Shown here: piece after piece, positions 7,495 through 15,791 of the stretch
Numbering within the stretch: the stretch's first letter is position 1
Layout: each line of letters opens with the position of its first letter
IMG/VR virus record: IMGVR_UViG_3300050011_000306
Coordinates: 1-50,937 of that record
Length of the DNA stretch: 50,937 nt
DNA from: a virus
Reading direction: 5' to 3' (one strand)
Position numbers and translations under genes: made by a program
The notes under the pieces: generated by a model
Database searches by the model: none
What the model was told of the DNA's origin: nothing
What the model saw: only the letters and a program-made list of their open reading frames with translations

Positions 7495-8151
7495 TTAAAG
7501 CCTATAAAGTCGTTCGACGAATTCCGGGGCGTCGTAGGGACAAACCACGGAAGCATTCTGGCGGGTGATCTCGCAATTCATACAATTTTCCCAACCCGTC
7601 GCGGACGGGCGACAATGCGCTCGACACCTATAGCCGCATTGCGATCTAAAGATTAATCGGTTCGGACTGTCTTGGGGCATAATACCCCGGGCTGCGAGAA
7701 CACCGCCAACCCACCGATCCTCAGCCGGATCTCCGTCCCACGTAGCCGCCGCTACGGCCTCCGCGGAACGCCGACTCAACGTATAGCCGAACCCACTGCA
7801 ATATATCTTGTTGGAGTGTCCGACATAATCCCCCAACTCTTTCAGGAGATTGTGCGGCTTCACGAGCGTGTCGTCGTCGGTCTTCAAAACGTAATCGTAA
7901 CCCCGCTTGACGGCCCATGCGAACATGGCCTGAACCTTGAGCGGAAGATTCGGGTAGTCGTCCGAGACCGGCAGTTGCACCGTATTAGGCAGCAGCACCT
8001 TCAACTCCGTCGTGTGTATTCCGGGGCGCTCGCCCACAAAGAACCTGACATCGATCCCCGCGGCTTCAGCATCTGGAACCCATGTGAAACGCTGCATGCT
8101 CGCGCGCTCTTGAAACTTGTGGCACGTTGTCACGCCGATTAAGAAGCGCAC
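7495..8151 (-). CDS. Glycosyltransferase, GT31/fringe-like (left paralogue)
   Basis: 218 aa with a GTG start behind GCGGAGAGA, overlapping gmd by 13 nt. The sequence follows the galactosyltransferase/fringe plan: [20 protein letters not shown] at the N-terminus, [26 protein letters not shown], then the metal-binding [13 protein letters not shown] (about 92-104). A later Cys-rich region ([13 protein letters not shown]) is unusual and may bind zinc. It likely transfers a sugar from a nucleotide-sugar donor. It is a paralogue of the gene at 15124-15783 on the far side of the cassette. Confidence 0.75.
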   Translation of the reverse strand: MRFLIGVTTCHKFQERASMQRFTWVPDAEAAGIDVRFFVGERPGIHTTELKVLLPNTVQLPVSDDYPNLPLKVQAMFAWAVKRGYDYVLKTDDDTLVKPHNLLKELGDYVGHSNKIYCSGFGYTLSRRSAEAVAAATWDGDPAEDRWVGGVLAARGIMPQDSPNRLIFRSQCGYRCRAHCRPSATGWENCMNCEITRQNASVVCPYDAPEFVERLYRL

Positions 8152-9095
8152 TGTCTCTCCGCGTTAACCATCAAGTGAACCAATTCATGAAACTTGACTT
8201 TGGGCTCCCAGTTCAGAATCCTACGGGCTTTCGAGGCATCGCCTTGGAGCAAGTCCACTTCGGCGGGGCGGAAATACTTTTCGTCTGCCACCACATACCC
8301 ATGCCAGTCCAAGCCCACAAACCCAAATGCCGCGTCCAGAAATTCTCGGACAGAGTGCGTCTCGCCGGTTGCGATCACAAAATCATCGGGCGCGTTCTGC
8401 TGCATCATCAGCCACATGGCCTCAACGTATTCTTTGGCGTAGCCCCAGTCGCGCTTGGCGTCCAAGTTACCCAGAAACAACTTGTCCTGATCTCCGGCTG
8501 CGATACGTACTGCGGCCTTGATGATCTTCCGGGTCACGAACGTCTCGCCGCGGCGAGGTGACTCGTGGTTGAACAGAATGCCGTTGCACGCGAACATATT
8601 ATAGGCTTCGCGATAATTCACGGTAGTCCAGAACGCAAACTGCTTCGCGATCCCATAGGGGCTGCGGGGGTAGAACGGCGTCGTCTCGCTCTGCGGCGTT
8701 TCCAATACCTTGCCGTACAGTTCGCTGCTGCTGGCTTGATAGAACCTCGCCGGGCAGATCAAATTCCTATTGGCTTCCAACAATCGCAGGGTGCCTAGCG
8801 CATCCGCGTCTGCCGTGTACTCTGGTATTTCGAAACTCACACGCACGTGGCTCTGAGCGCCGAGGTTATAAATCTCGTCGGGCTCTATTGTCGCCACAAT
8901 TCTGTTCACTGATCCCGCGTCGGTCAGATCGCCAAAGTGCAAGTGCAATTGATCGAATACGTGATCGATCCTTTGGGTGTTGATGCTGCTTGACCGGCGA
9001 ACGATGCCATGAACTTCGTAGCCCTTCTCCAACAGGAGTTCGGCCAGATAGCTGCCGTCTTGGCCCGTGATCCCTGTGATGAGCGCGCGTTTCAT
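8139..9095 (-). CDS. gmd: GDP-mannose 4,6-dehydratase
   Basis: 318 aa, from the ATG at 9095 that overlaps the previous stop by 4 nt. It converts GDP-D-mannose to GDP-4-keto-6-deoxymannose, the entry step to GDP-fucose, GDP-rhamnose, perosamine and colitose. The sequence has the Rossmann [17 protein letters not shown], the [13 protein letters not shown] segment typical of Gmd, ASSSELYG, the active-site YxxxK in YGIAK, and [16 protein letters not shown]. Length is close to normal for the family (about 320-370). Family-level assignment is secure. Confidence 0.95.
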   Translation of the reverse strand: MKRALITGITGQDGSYLAELLLEKGYEVHGIVRRSSSINTQRIDHVFDQLHLHFGDLTDAGSVNRIVATIEPDEIYNLGAQSHVRVSFEIPEYTADADALGTLRLLEANRNLICPARFYQASSSELYGKVLETPQSETTPFYPRSPYGIAKQFAFWTTVNYREAYNMFACNGILFNHESPRRGETFVTRKIIKAAVRIAAGDQDKLFLGNLDAKRDWGYAKEYVEAMWLMMQQNAPDDFVIATGETHSVREFLDAAFGFVGLDWHGYVVADEKYFRPAEVDLLQGDASKARRILNWEPKVKFHELVHLMVNAERQCAS

Positions 9096-9808
9096 GATCC
9101 CCATTCTTTCTTTAGCTGCTCGAACACCGATGTGCTGGGATAAGTTCCGTTCTTGTCCCGACCGGCCTGTCTCCACAATTCGTTGAAGAAATGAACTGAA
9201 TAGGCATCCTTGAAATCTATAGACGCCCCTGCTCTCGTAAAGTCGTTTGGCACGCCCGCCCAGAATATGGGAAAGAACAATCGTCCGGGTATGATGTACT
9301 TCTGATATCCGAAATGGTGAACTGCTTCTGTGATCAAAGGAGGGCCTGCTTGGCCCCACGTCATAGTCGCCGGATTCATTTGCTGACACTGCGCCCAGCC
9401 CCACTCCATAATCGGACTGTGCGCGGGCGCCTTGAACAACCCACTCGTAATGCAATCGTCTGATCCCGGTTTCCCCAAACCACCGATGAACACGTATTCA
9501 GAATCGAACACGAAGGGCTTGAGGCACACGGCGTCGGTATCAACCCACCAGCCGCCCTTTTCCAGAACCAGTTTCCATCGGAAGAAATCCGAGAAACTTG
9601 AATAGCCACCGCGGACCAAGAACAACTGCTCACGCGGAATAATCTCGTTCGCGTCCTTGACGATCACGCCATCGGGTATGCGACCTACAGAATCGTACAC
9701 GTACAGAACATACTCGTGTCCGTTCTTCAAAAAGGAATTGATGCTCAGCCTCTCCATGTTGGAGAGATCGCCCGTCACCCACAACCCCTGAACTATGTCG
9801 TGTATCAT
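9092..9808 (-). CDS. Glycosyltransferase, GT32/DXD sugar-transferase type
   Basis: 238 aa. The N-terminus is [19 protein letters not shown]. The core [28 protein letters not shown] (about 72-99) is the classic D-x-x-R...GG-x-[YW]-x-D-x-D signature of Gly_transf_sug/GT32 enzymes that bind UDP- or GDP-sugars through Mn. It sits between gmd (4-nt overlap) and the GIY-YIG gene (5 nt apart). Acceptor unknown. Confidence 0.85.
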   Translation of the reverse strand: MIHDIVQGLWVTGDLSNMERLSINSFLKNGHEYVLYVYDSVGRIPDGVIVKDANEIIPREQLFLVRGGYSSFSDFFRWKLVLEKGGWWVDTDAVCLKPFVFDSEYVFIGGLGKPGSDDCITSGLFKAPAHSPIMEWGWAQCQQMNPATMTWGQAGPPLITEAVHHFGYQKYIIPGRLFFPIFWAGVPNDFTRAGASIDFKDAYSVHFFNELWRQAGRDKNGTYPSTSVFEQLKKEWGS

Positions 9809-9813
9809 AAAGT

Positions 9814-10416
9814 CTAAGAAAAAGCAACTATCAGATTTCGTTCGCTACAAAGAACGCAACGAGGATTTGCACGATTTCGATCTTCGTGAAATCGTTTATG
9901 GGTTTGAGATCGAGCAGCTGCCGCCTGATGCTCTGGATTTCTTAGACGAGCGAGATGCCCGCTTTCGACATTTCTACGCCCGCCGATACGACCCCCGCTT
10001 CGACCGTTAACGGGACCAGAAGCTTTACCGCCCTTAATAGAGTCCGACGTAGAGAACTTATAAAGTTTTCCTGACTCTAGCGTTTTGCGTCCCCCAACCC
10101 TGCCGCCCATCTGGGCTATGTTCTTATAATTTTTATCTTCCGGGAGTCTAAGATTCATCCCACCATCATAGCCGTACCACGTATGATATTGAAACATCCA
10201 AATAGTTTCCAGTTCGTTCAGCTCAAGGTAATCCTGTACTTCAATCTTCTCTCGAATCGGCTGAGGCAAAGCTATACCCGGAAATTCTTTCCTAAACCGC
10301 TTTCCAAAAGACGAAAGCGCCGAGCGATGAGATTTATCCCGTTTTGGTCCTTGGCCTACGTAAATAAACGCATCCGATTTATACGGATGGGGATAACGAT
10401 ACAGCGTTCCCAACAT
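9814..10416 (-). CDS. GIY-YIG homing endonuclease
   Basis: 200 aa. The N-terminus has a GIY-YIG core (GTLYRYPHP...IYVGQG), followed by a catalytic-domain Glu-rich region NELETIWMFQYHTW. The C-terminal half carries NUMOD3-like DNA-binding repeats (GGRVGGRKTLESGKL and GGRIGGRRNVESGHL). It is inserted within the glycan operon: its ATG overlaps the GT2 stop (TAATG) and its stop lies 5 nt before the next gene. AGAAAGGA is the ribosome site. Confidence 0.8.
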   Translation of the reverse strand: MLGTLYRYPHPYKSDAFIYVGQGPKRDKSHRSALSSFGKRFRKEFPGIALPQPIREKIEVQDYLELNELETIWMFQYHTWYGYDGGMNLRLPEDKNYKNIAQMGGRVGGRKTLESGKLYKFSTSDSIKGGKASGPVNGRSGGRIGGRRNVESGHLARLRNPEHQAAAARSQTHKRFHEDRNRANPRCVLCSERNLIVAFS

Positions 10417-11117
10417 TATTTTTCCTTTCTATAAATAGATTGGATTCGGGCTAATGTCTCTGAAAAGGGGGCCATTGTTTTTGACCTGCACATTGAGTTT
10501 TTATGAACTCGGTAATGAAACAGATATTCCGGAATCACATCTATCTTCCACTTATTCAAAGCCACAATCGAACACCACAAAGCCCAGTCCTCTGAGCCCC
10601 GCGTAAAGTCCTCGGGCCAGCCGCCAACTTCCAGAAGCGTCTCGCGCCGAATCAAGGAGCATACTGCCAAGGTGTTTCCTGAAGTGATCTGCTCCAGCGT
10701 GGGAACAAATATCGGGTAACTCGAACCCGGCGCGCCAGTGCTTTCGCGGCCCAGTCCAAAAATGTGAATCCATGTCGAGACAACACCCACACCATCCATC
10801 ATGCGCGCCACTGTCTTCTCTAAGTAATCGGGCTCGATCCAATCGTCGGAGTCCAGCGGAAGGATCAGATCCCCAACGGAGTGGCCTAAGGCGATGTTTC
10901 TCGTCGCGGGTAATCCGCGGTTCACCTTGTTGCTCATCACCCGGATCTGGGAATGTTTGTCTGCGTACTTTGCGGCCACTTCAAGACTGTTGTCCGTGCT
11001 GGCGTCATTCACACAAATTATTTCCCAATCTATATATGTTTGCGCAAGAATAGAATCAAACGTTTCCGCTACAAACGACGCTTGATTATAGAGCGGCACC
11101 AAAATTGATACGGTCAT
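10416..11117 (-). CDS. Glycosyltransferase family 2
   Basis: 233 aa. Canonical GT2: SILVPLYNQASFVAETFDSILAQTY at the N-terminus, VNDASTDNSLEVA, the nucleotide-sugar site LPLDSDDWIEP (about 86-97), and a later GSEDWALW acceptor-side acidic motif. It probably adds a sugar to a growing glycan or virion acceptor. Its first 32 nt overlap the end of the upstream HNH gene. Confidence 0.9.
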   Translation of the reverse strand: MTVSILVPLYNQASFVAETFDSILAQTYIDWEIICVNDASTDNSLEVAAKYADKHSQIRVMSNKVNRGLPATRNIALGHSVGDLILPLDSDDWIEPDYLEKTVARMMDGVGVVSTWIHIFGLGRESTGAPGSSYPIFVPTLEQITSGNTLAVCSLIRRETLLEVGGWPEDFTRGSEDWALWCSIVALNKWKIDVIPEYLFHYRVHKNSMCRSKTMAPFSETLARIQSIYRKEK

Positions 11118-11613
11118 ATTTTTCTTTCAGCGGTCTTTGAGATAGATATTTCTTAACCACATCACTTTGTAAATCTGAGTCCCGCTCCAACACAGGCAAC
11201 ACAACTCGATTACAATTGGAACACAACAAACCCCGAATACACTCTATGCAACCCGCCGCAGCACCATCTGAGTGAATTACATGTTTGTGGTCGTGGTCTA
11301 CTGATAATTTCAAGAGTTTAGAATCGAACGCCCTCTTACACAAAGCGCATCGGCCATCTTGGGCGTCCAAAAGATATTCATAATCTTCCGGGGACATTCT
11401 AAACTTTCTTTTCAAGGACGTTTTGAAAAGGCTCGTTTGAGCATTCGGGCTTTGACGATACGCGTTCCTCTTCAGACGACTTTCGGGAGTCTTACTCGCG
11501 ATACGAATACACAAAATACATCGAGACCACAAACCATTGAGTCGTCGCCCATCTTTATAAAACTCGTCTAATGACCTCGGCTCTTTGCAGCCGACACAAA
11601 TTTTAGTTGTCAT
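11086..11613 (-). CDS. Endonuclease VII-like HNH homing nuclease
   Basis: 175 aa. N-terminal zinc pair CVGCKEP...CILC (about 5-36), basic linker, then the endonuclease VII core: GRCALCKRAF, LSVDHDHKHV and GLLCSNCNRVV. A Cys pair inside the insert (GCIEC) is extra. The ATGA overlap with the ColD-like gene and a tail that runs 32 nt into the GT2 gene show a seamless insertion between two glycan genes. Confidence 0.85.
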   Translation of the reverse strand: MTTKICVGCKEPRSLDEFYKDGRRLNGLWSRCILCIRIASKTPESRLKRNAYRQSPNAQTSLFKTSLKRKFRMSPEDYEYLLDAQDGRCALCKRAFDSKLLKLSVDHDHKHVIHSDGAAAGCIECIRGLLCSNCNRVVLPVLERDSDLQSDVVKKYLSQRPLKEKYDRINFGAAL

Positions 11614-12794
11614 CGATACACCGGGTTGTATTCATGAAAGACCTCAGAGACATAATCTAAGTCCTCCTTAGTAAGACCCTGATGGCACCCGATGAAAAAG
11701 CCGTGTTTCGCCAATCTCTGTGCCACAGGATACTTTTCGGCTTCTCCTGGGAACAGTTTCTCATAAATTGGCTGCGAAAGCAAGGGAAAAAGATGTCTAG
11801 TTTCTATGCCGCGCTCTTCCAAAAGCAGCAGCAGCTTATCGCGATCCAAGTGCGGGCTCAGCACCATGGGGTACATCATGAAACTGTGAGTGTAGTTCTC
11901 TGGGATGAACGGGAGCTGCAAAATGTTGTCTTCGTCTCGCAACAGAGACGTAAGGTACGCTGCGTTCTGGCGACGACGGGTGATGTTCTCTTCCCAGCGT
12001 TCCAATTCTGACAGTGCAATTGCTGCTTCCAACTCCGTCGCCCGATACGAGTAGCCCAGACGATCAAACTTGTAGCGGCGTTCGATGATGTTCTGAAGGC
12101 CGCTGCCGACGTTGTTGTCGTCATCGATGCTCGTGTAGATCGAGTCTCGACCATGAGCCATGAGGCTCTTGCAAATCTTAGCCAGCTTGTCGTCGTCCGT
12201 GAGAACAAGCCCGCCGACGCCGCCAACTACGAGATGGGCTACGTACGTGCTGAAGCAAGACAGATGCCCGAACGAACCTACAGATCGGCCATTCGTCTGC
12301 GCGAACATGGTCTCACAACTGTCTTCAATCACCTGAAGGTCGTTGTCTGATGCGATGTTCTGGATCATCCGCATATCCGCGGGGAGCCCGAACAAATGCA
12401 CCGGGATGATCGCGCGCGTACGAGATGTAATCTTCTCCCGAATCATCTCGGGATCAATGTTGTACGTAAGTGGGTGCACGTCCACAAACACCGGTTTCAA
12501 GTTGTTCTGCAACACGATGTTCGATGTGGCGATGAAGGTCGTGGCCGGAACCAGCACCTCGTCCCCATCCTGATATCCGTGAACTTCCTTCAGTGCGGCC
12601 AGCGCCACCTGAAGGGCGCTCGTTCCGCTGTTCATGAAGATGCCGTGCTTGGACTGGTGCAGATGCGCGAACTCGCGTTCGAAAGTTTCCGTGTACTTGC
12701 CGCGGGACAAACGGTTGTTGTCCAGAGCGTCGTTCACGTACTCTCGACCCTTCGAACTGATGCCGAGGTGGCCTAGCGTGATTGGACGTACCAT
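11610..12794 (-). CDS. DegT-family PLP enzyme with His at the lysine site (ColD-like 3-dehydratase?)
   Basis: 394 aa, fold type I PLP enzyme of the DegT/DnrJ/EryC1/StrS family (SGTSALQVAL, PATTFIATSN, VIEDSCE). At the site where aminotransferases have the PLP-binding Lys, it has His187 in FSTYVAHLVVGGVGG. Known family members with His here are sugar 3-dehydratases, such as ColD in colitose and RfbH/E1 in CDP-dideoxysugar synthesis. With Gmd next door the predicted reaction is GDP-4-keto-6-deoxymannose to the 3,6-dideoxy form. This is inference; an atypical aminotransferase is not excluded. Confidence 0.75.
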   Translation of the reverse strand: MVRPITLGHLGISSKGREYVNDALDNNRLSRGKYTETFEREFAHLHQSKHGIFMNSGTSALQVALAALKEVHGYQDGDEVLVPATTFIATSNIVLQNNLKPVFVDVHPLTYNIDPEMIREKITSRTRAIIPVHLFGLPADMRMIQNIASDNDLQVIEDSCETMFAQTNGRSVGSFGHLSCFSTYVAHLVVGGVGGLVLTDDDKLAKICKSLMAHGRDSIYTSIDDDNNVGSGLQNIIERRYKFDRLGYSYRATELEAAIALSELERWEENITRRRQNAAYLTSLLRDEDNILQLPFIPENYTHSFMMYPMVLSPHLDRDKLLLLLEERGIETRHLFPLLSQPIYEKLFPGEAEKYPVAQRLAKHGFFIGCHQGLTKEDLDYVSEVFHEYNPVYR

Positions 12795-13702
12795 TCGATG
12801 GTCTCTTTCAGCCCTTGTTCGAGCAACGTCTTTGGTGCAAATCCGAACTGACGAGCACGAGTAATATCCAGAACCCGGCGGGCTTGCCCATCGGGCTTGC
12901 TGGCGTCCCAGACAACATCGCCGTGGAAACCGACTATGCTCTTAACTCTATCGACAATATATGAAATTGAATTCTCGTTGCCCGATCCCAAGTTGATGGG
13001 CATGGACTCGTTGTAGGATTCCGCGGCTTGGATGATTCCTTCCGCGGCGTCCTTCACGAACATGAAGTCTCTTGTTGCTCGCCCTGTTCCCCACATCGTA
13101 ATAAAGGAGGCGTTTGTTTCTTTAGCTGTCACGCACCGACTGATTATCGCCGGAATAACGTGGGACGTTCCCAGATCAAAATTGTCGCCGGGCCCGTACA
13201 GGTTCGTGGACAGGATGTGAATGACGTTCATGCCGTATTGCACGCGATACGCTTGGCCCTGAACCAGAAGGGCGCGTTTGGCTATTCCGTAAGGAGCGTT
13301 GCTGCCCTCGGGGAAACCGCTCCACACATCCGTCTCTTGCGTGGGTATCGGCGCGTTCGCGGGATACTCGCATGCGCTGCCCATCTGCACAAACTTCTGA
13401 ATGCCGAACTGCTGCCCGACGTCCATCAACTGCATCCCCATTATTGCGTTGTCGTAGAAAAACTTTCCGGGGAGGGCTCGGTTCGCACCGATGCCGCCTA
13501 CGAGCGCCGCCAAATGAATGACAACATCCGGCTGCGCGTGGTGATACATCCTCACTGCGTCCTCGCGTTGGCGCAAATCGTAGTCCTGAATGCGGGGTAT
13601 AAAAACTTTGGAACAACCCATCGCCCACAAACGATTGACGACATGCGATCCCAGAAAGCCAGCGCCGCCAGTTACGCAAACCCGCTTATCCCTGAGATTC
13701 AT
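12773..13702 (-). CDS. fcl: GDP-L-fucose synthase-like epimerase/reductase
   Basis: 309 aa SDR enzyme. Rossmann TGGAGFLGSHVV at 11-22. Catalytic residues of GDP-fucose synthase are conserved: Ser109 and Cys111 in MGSACEYP, Tyr138-x3-Lys142 in YGIAK, and the His of NLYGPGDNF...SHVIPA. It should epimerise and reduce GDP-4-keto-6-deoxymannose to GDP-L-fucose. A ColC-like role on the dideoxy product of the neighbouring enzyme is also possible. It overlaps both neighbours (22 and 17 nt), so it is translationally coupled. Confidence 0.85.
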   Translation of the reverse strand: MNLRDKRVCVTGGAGFLGSHVVNRLWAMGCSKVFIPRIQDYDLRQREDAVRMYHHAQPDVVIHLAALVGGIGANRALPGKFFYDNAIMGMQLMDVGQQFGIQKFVQMGSACEYPANAPIPTQETDVWSGFPEGSNAPYGIAKRALLVQGQAYRVQYGMNVIHILSTNLYGPGDNFDLGTSHVIPAIISRCVTAKETNASFITMWGTGRATRDFMFVKDAAEGIIQAAESYNESMPINLGSGNENSISYIVDRVKSIVGFHGDVVWDASKPDGQARRVLDITRARQFGFAPKTLLEQGLKETIEWYVQSR

Positions 13703-14348
13703 CTCGGGCTCTTTTCTTGAGGTAATTATCCTCAGCCAGCAAACGTCCAATCTCTTCTTGATGCGCCGGAGGGCAAGCAGCGATAACCGCGGCCATCTCA
13801 CTCGACGCGCGAGGGATGTCGTAGCCTGTACTGTTTGGGTGATAGGCCTTGAACCGATAGTCTCGAACCACCTTCAATCCCATAAGTCGCGCGGTGGCGA
13901 TGGCGATGAAGTCCATACCCCACATGAAAGATACTTGGGGGTCTATGCGCGGCATCCGTCGTACAACATCTCCGCGAATCGCGATGCACAAAGAATCAGT
14001 GTTGGGAACTTCGTAGACGCAGGGCTCAACAAGTTTCAGATCAGTAAGATTATAGATGTAGCTCGTCCACGCGATATCCGGGGCATACCAACCCACATCC
14101 CAGCGAGAGAAAATTCTCTCCATCTCTGAAAACATTGTTTCGAAATCAACGGGCAGCGTGACATCAGCCATAACCCACAGGAGAACATCACCGGTGAACT
14201 GCGCGCGCGCCTTCTTCCACTGCGCGTTGAAGTAGTCGGAGGGATCGTCCAGAACCGTTACCCCACAGTGCGGAATGATTCTATTTGCAACCTCTTGCGC
14301 ATGCTGTTTGGGGCCGGGCCAGTCTGGAACGAATGCTTCGAACTTCAT
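13686..14348 (-). CDS. Putative glycosyltransferase, GT-A-like
   Basis: 220 aa. The N-terminus (FVPDWPGPKQHAQEVANRII) and a central LLWVMADVTLPVDFE with an acidic motif resemble GT-A enzymes that act on nucleotide sugars, followed by SYIYNLTDLKL and an MGMDFIAIATARLMGL segment like the acceptor region of GT2 enzymes. No exact family can be named. It overlaps the fucosyltransferase by 4 nt and fcl by 17 nt. Confidence 0.6.
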   Translation of the reverse strand: MKFEAFVPDWPGPKQHAQEVANRIIPHCGVTVLDDPSDYFNAQWKKARAQFTGDVLLWVMADVTLPVDFETMFSEMERIFSRWDVGWYAPDIAWTSYIYNLTDLKLVEPCVYEVPNTDSLCIAIRGDVVRRMPRIDPQVSFMWGMDFIAIATARLMGLKVVRDYRFKAYHPNSTGYDIPRASSEMAAVIAACPPAHQEEIGRLLAEDNYLKKRARDESQG

Positions 14349-15127
14349 ATCCTAAGCCATCTTTCTGGGACGATATCCGTGTCGTCCGCTTTGTCTTTCT
14401 CAACAGCAAACCAACGACGGGGTGCGATCACCGTTCTGCCCGCTTGATCGTCGCCGATCCACGCGCCCCACCAAGAGAAAGAGGAGTTGGCAACAATGGC
14501 ATGCTTGCAGGAGGCCATGAGCCTCAAGTCTTCGTGCTTGTCCGTGCCTTCCACGATGCGGAAGTCAGACGGGAAATGCTCTTTACACCAGTCCGTGTCG
14601 TCGGAGAAGACAAAGAACTTGGGGTTGATGTGTTGGTCACGAATCGTATCCACGGCCCCGGCGTAGTAGTCGAGTCCCGGCATCCCGTGAAAATGTTGTA
14701 GACCCACATAGTCCTGACGACGGACGTGAATGAACACACTGTTCTGTTTCAATATCTCGGTACTTATTGATTTCGTGTAGGGCTGAAGAGGCTTGAACAT
14801 CCAATGAGAGTTGAATCGCTTTCGAATGCTGTACGATTGAGCCTCAAAGTACTTTTCGGATTGCCAGTACCCCACCATAGTGCGGTCATAGGGCGGCTCC
14901 AACATCTGGGAGTCGAACCTCAAACTCTTCTCATACAGGGGCTGGTTCGTTGAGTTGTCTCTGAACTGGAGATCGAAATACTCTTCGAGTGAATACTCGC
15001 GATGCGTGCCCTCGATAAGTTCAGATCTATCGAAAGCAACTTCGAAGCCGTGGCTCTCCAATGCGAAACCGTACGCTCTCTGGAAGAGCTGATTGCCCAT
15101 CCCGCCTAAAAGCTTGACGACGATCAT
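14345..15127 (-). CDS. Alpha-1,2-fucosyltransferase, GT11
   Basis: 260 aa from the ATG at 15127 (4-nt overlap with the upstream stop). GT11 signatures are complete: N-terminal GGMGNQLFQRAYGFAL, the GDP-fucose-binding IHVRRQDYVG (about 145-154), and ANSSFSWWGAWIG near residue 215. It transfers L-fucose from GDP-fucose to a hexose acceptor. Its presence beside gmd and an fcl-like gene gives the phage both donor synthesis and use. Confidence 0.9.
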   Translation of the reverse strand: MIVVKLLGGMGNQLFQRAYGFALESHGFEVAFDRSELIEGTHREYSLEEYFDLQFRDNSTNQPLYEKSLRFDSQMLEPPYDRTMVGYWQSEKYFEAQSYSIRKRFNSHWMFKPLQPYTKSISTEILKQNSVFIHVRRQDYVGLQHFHGMPGLDYYAGAVDTIRDQHINPKFFVFSDDTDWCKEHFPSDFRIVEGTDKHEDLRLMASCKHAIVANSSFSWWGAWIGDDQAGRTVIAPRRWFAVEKDKADDTDIVPERWLRI

Positions 15128-15783
15128 TTGGTAGCCCCGTGCAATGACTGCATGGCTTTCATCCAACCCGCAAGATAGTCAACTACGAAATGACTTCGGG
15201 GATAGTGCCAAGAGATGTGCCCGACAAAATCTATCAGATCCGCGGCACGGATCACGCCGCCTTGAATCCACGGACCCAGTACTTGGCCCACGTACATGTC
15301 TTCTGCCCAGACGTGCGGTTCGGTATCGACGATAACGCGAGCTGCTTTGGCTGAGACGAAATAGCCTCTACCGCCAGAGGGCCACGAATAAACTCCACGA
15401 TACTCCCCGCGCTCATCCTTGTAATCGAAAGGCAGGCTTCCCACCGGATGGCCTACACAAAACTTACCGGCCACATCATGGGACTCAAATCCACAAGCCA
15501 TCAACCCCCGTGGGATGATGAAGGTGTCGGTGTCGCAAAGAAACGTGAACTCGTATGCGGCGGCTACCGACCACCGCAAAATCTCGCGTGTCTTCTGCGG
15601 CAACGAATCATAATCGTCTGGCGCGTCTACAGACACTTCGTCTGTTTTCGATGGCGTGCCCCGGCCAATGAAGAAACGTAAATCAGCGTCTCGCACATCA
15701 CGACCCCACGTTTGCCTGATGGTTTCGTGACTGCCTCTTTCTAAATCGCGCTGACACGACTTCACTGCCAGAAGAAGTCTCAT
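15124..15783 (-). CDS. Glycosyltransferase, GT31/fringe-like (right paralogue)
   Basis: 219 aa from the ATG at 15783, behind AGGAG. It shares the plan of the gene at 7495-8151: MRLLLAVKSCQRDLERGSHETIRQTW, DLRFFIG, DDYDSLPQKTREILRWSV, then FLCDTDTFIIP with the DxD motif (about 101-111). The C-terminal GGRGYFVSAKAA and EDMYVGQVL are typical of galactosyltransferase/fringe enzymes. It opens the glycan cassette in transcription order. Confidence 0.75.
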   Translation of the reverse strand: MRLLLAVKSCQRDLERGSHETIRQTWGRDVRDADLRFFIGRGTPSKTDEVSVDAPDDYDSLPQKTREILRWSVAAAYEFTFLCDTDTFIIPRGLMACGFESHDVAGKFCVGHPVGSLPFDYKDERGEYRGVYSWPSGGRGYFVSAKAARVIVDTEPHVWAEDMYVGQVLGPWIQGGVIRAADLIDFVGHISWHYPRSHFVVDYLAGWMKAMQSLHGATK

Positions 15784-15791
15784 AAGGACTC

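Noticed and set aside
11610-12794. Plain DegT aminotransferase call.
   Set aside because: The PLP-binding Lys position carries His187, so an aminotransferase assignment would hide the most informative residue.
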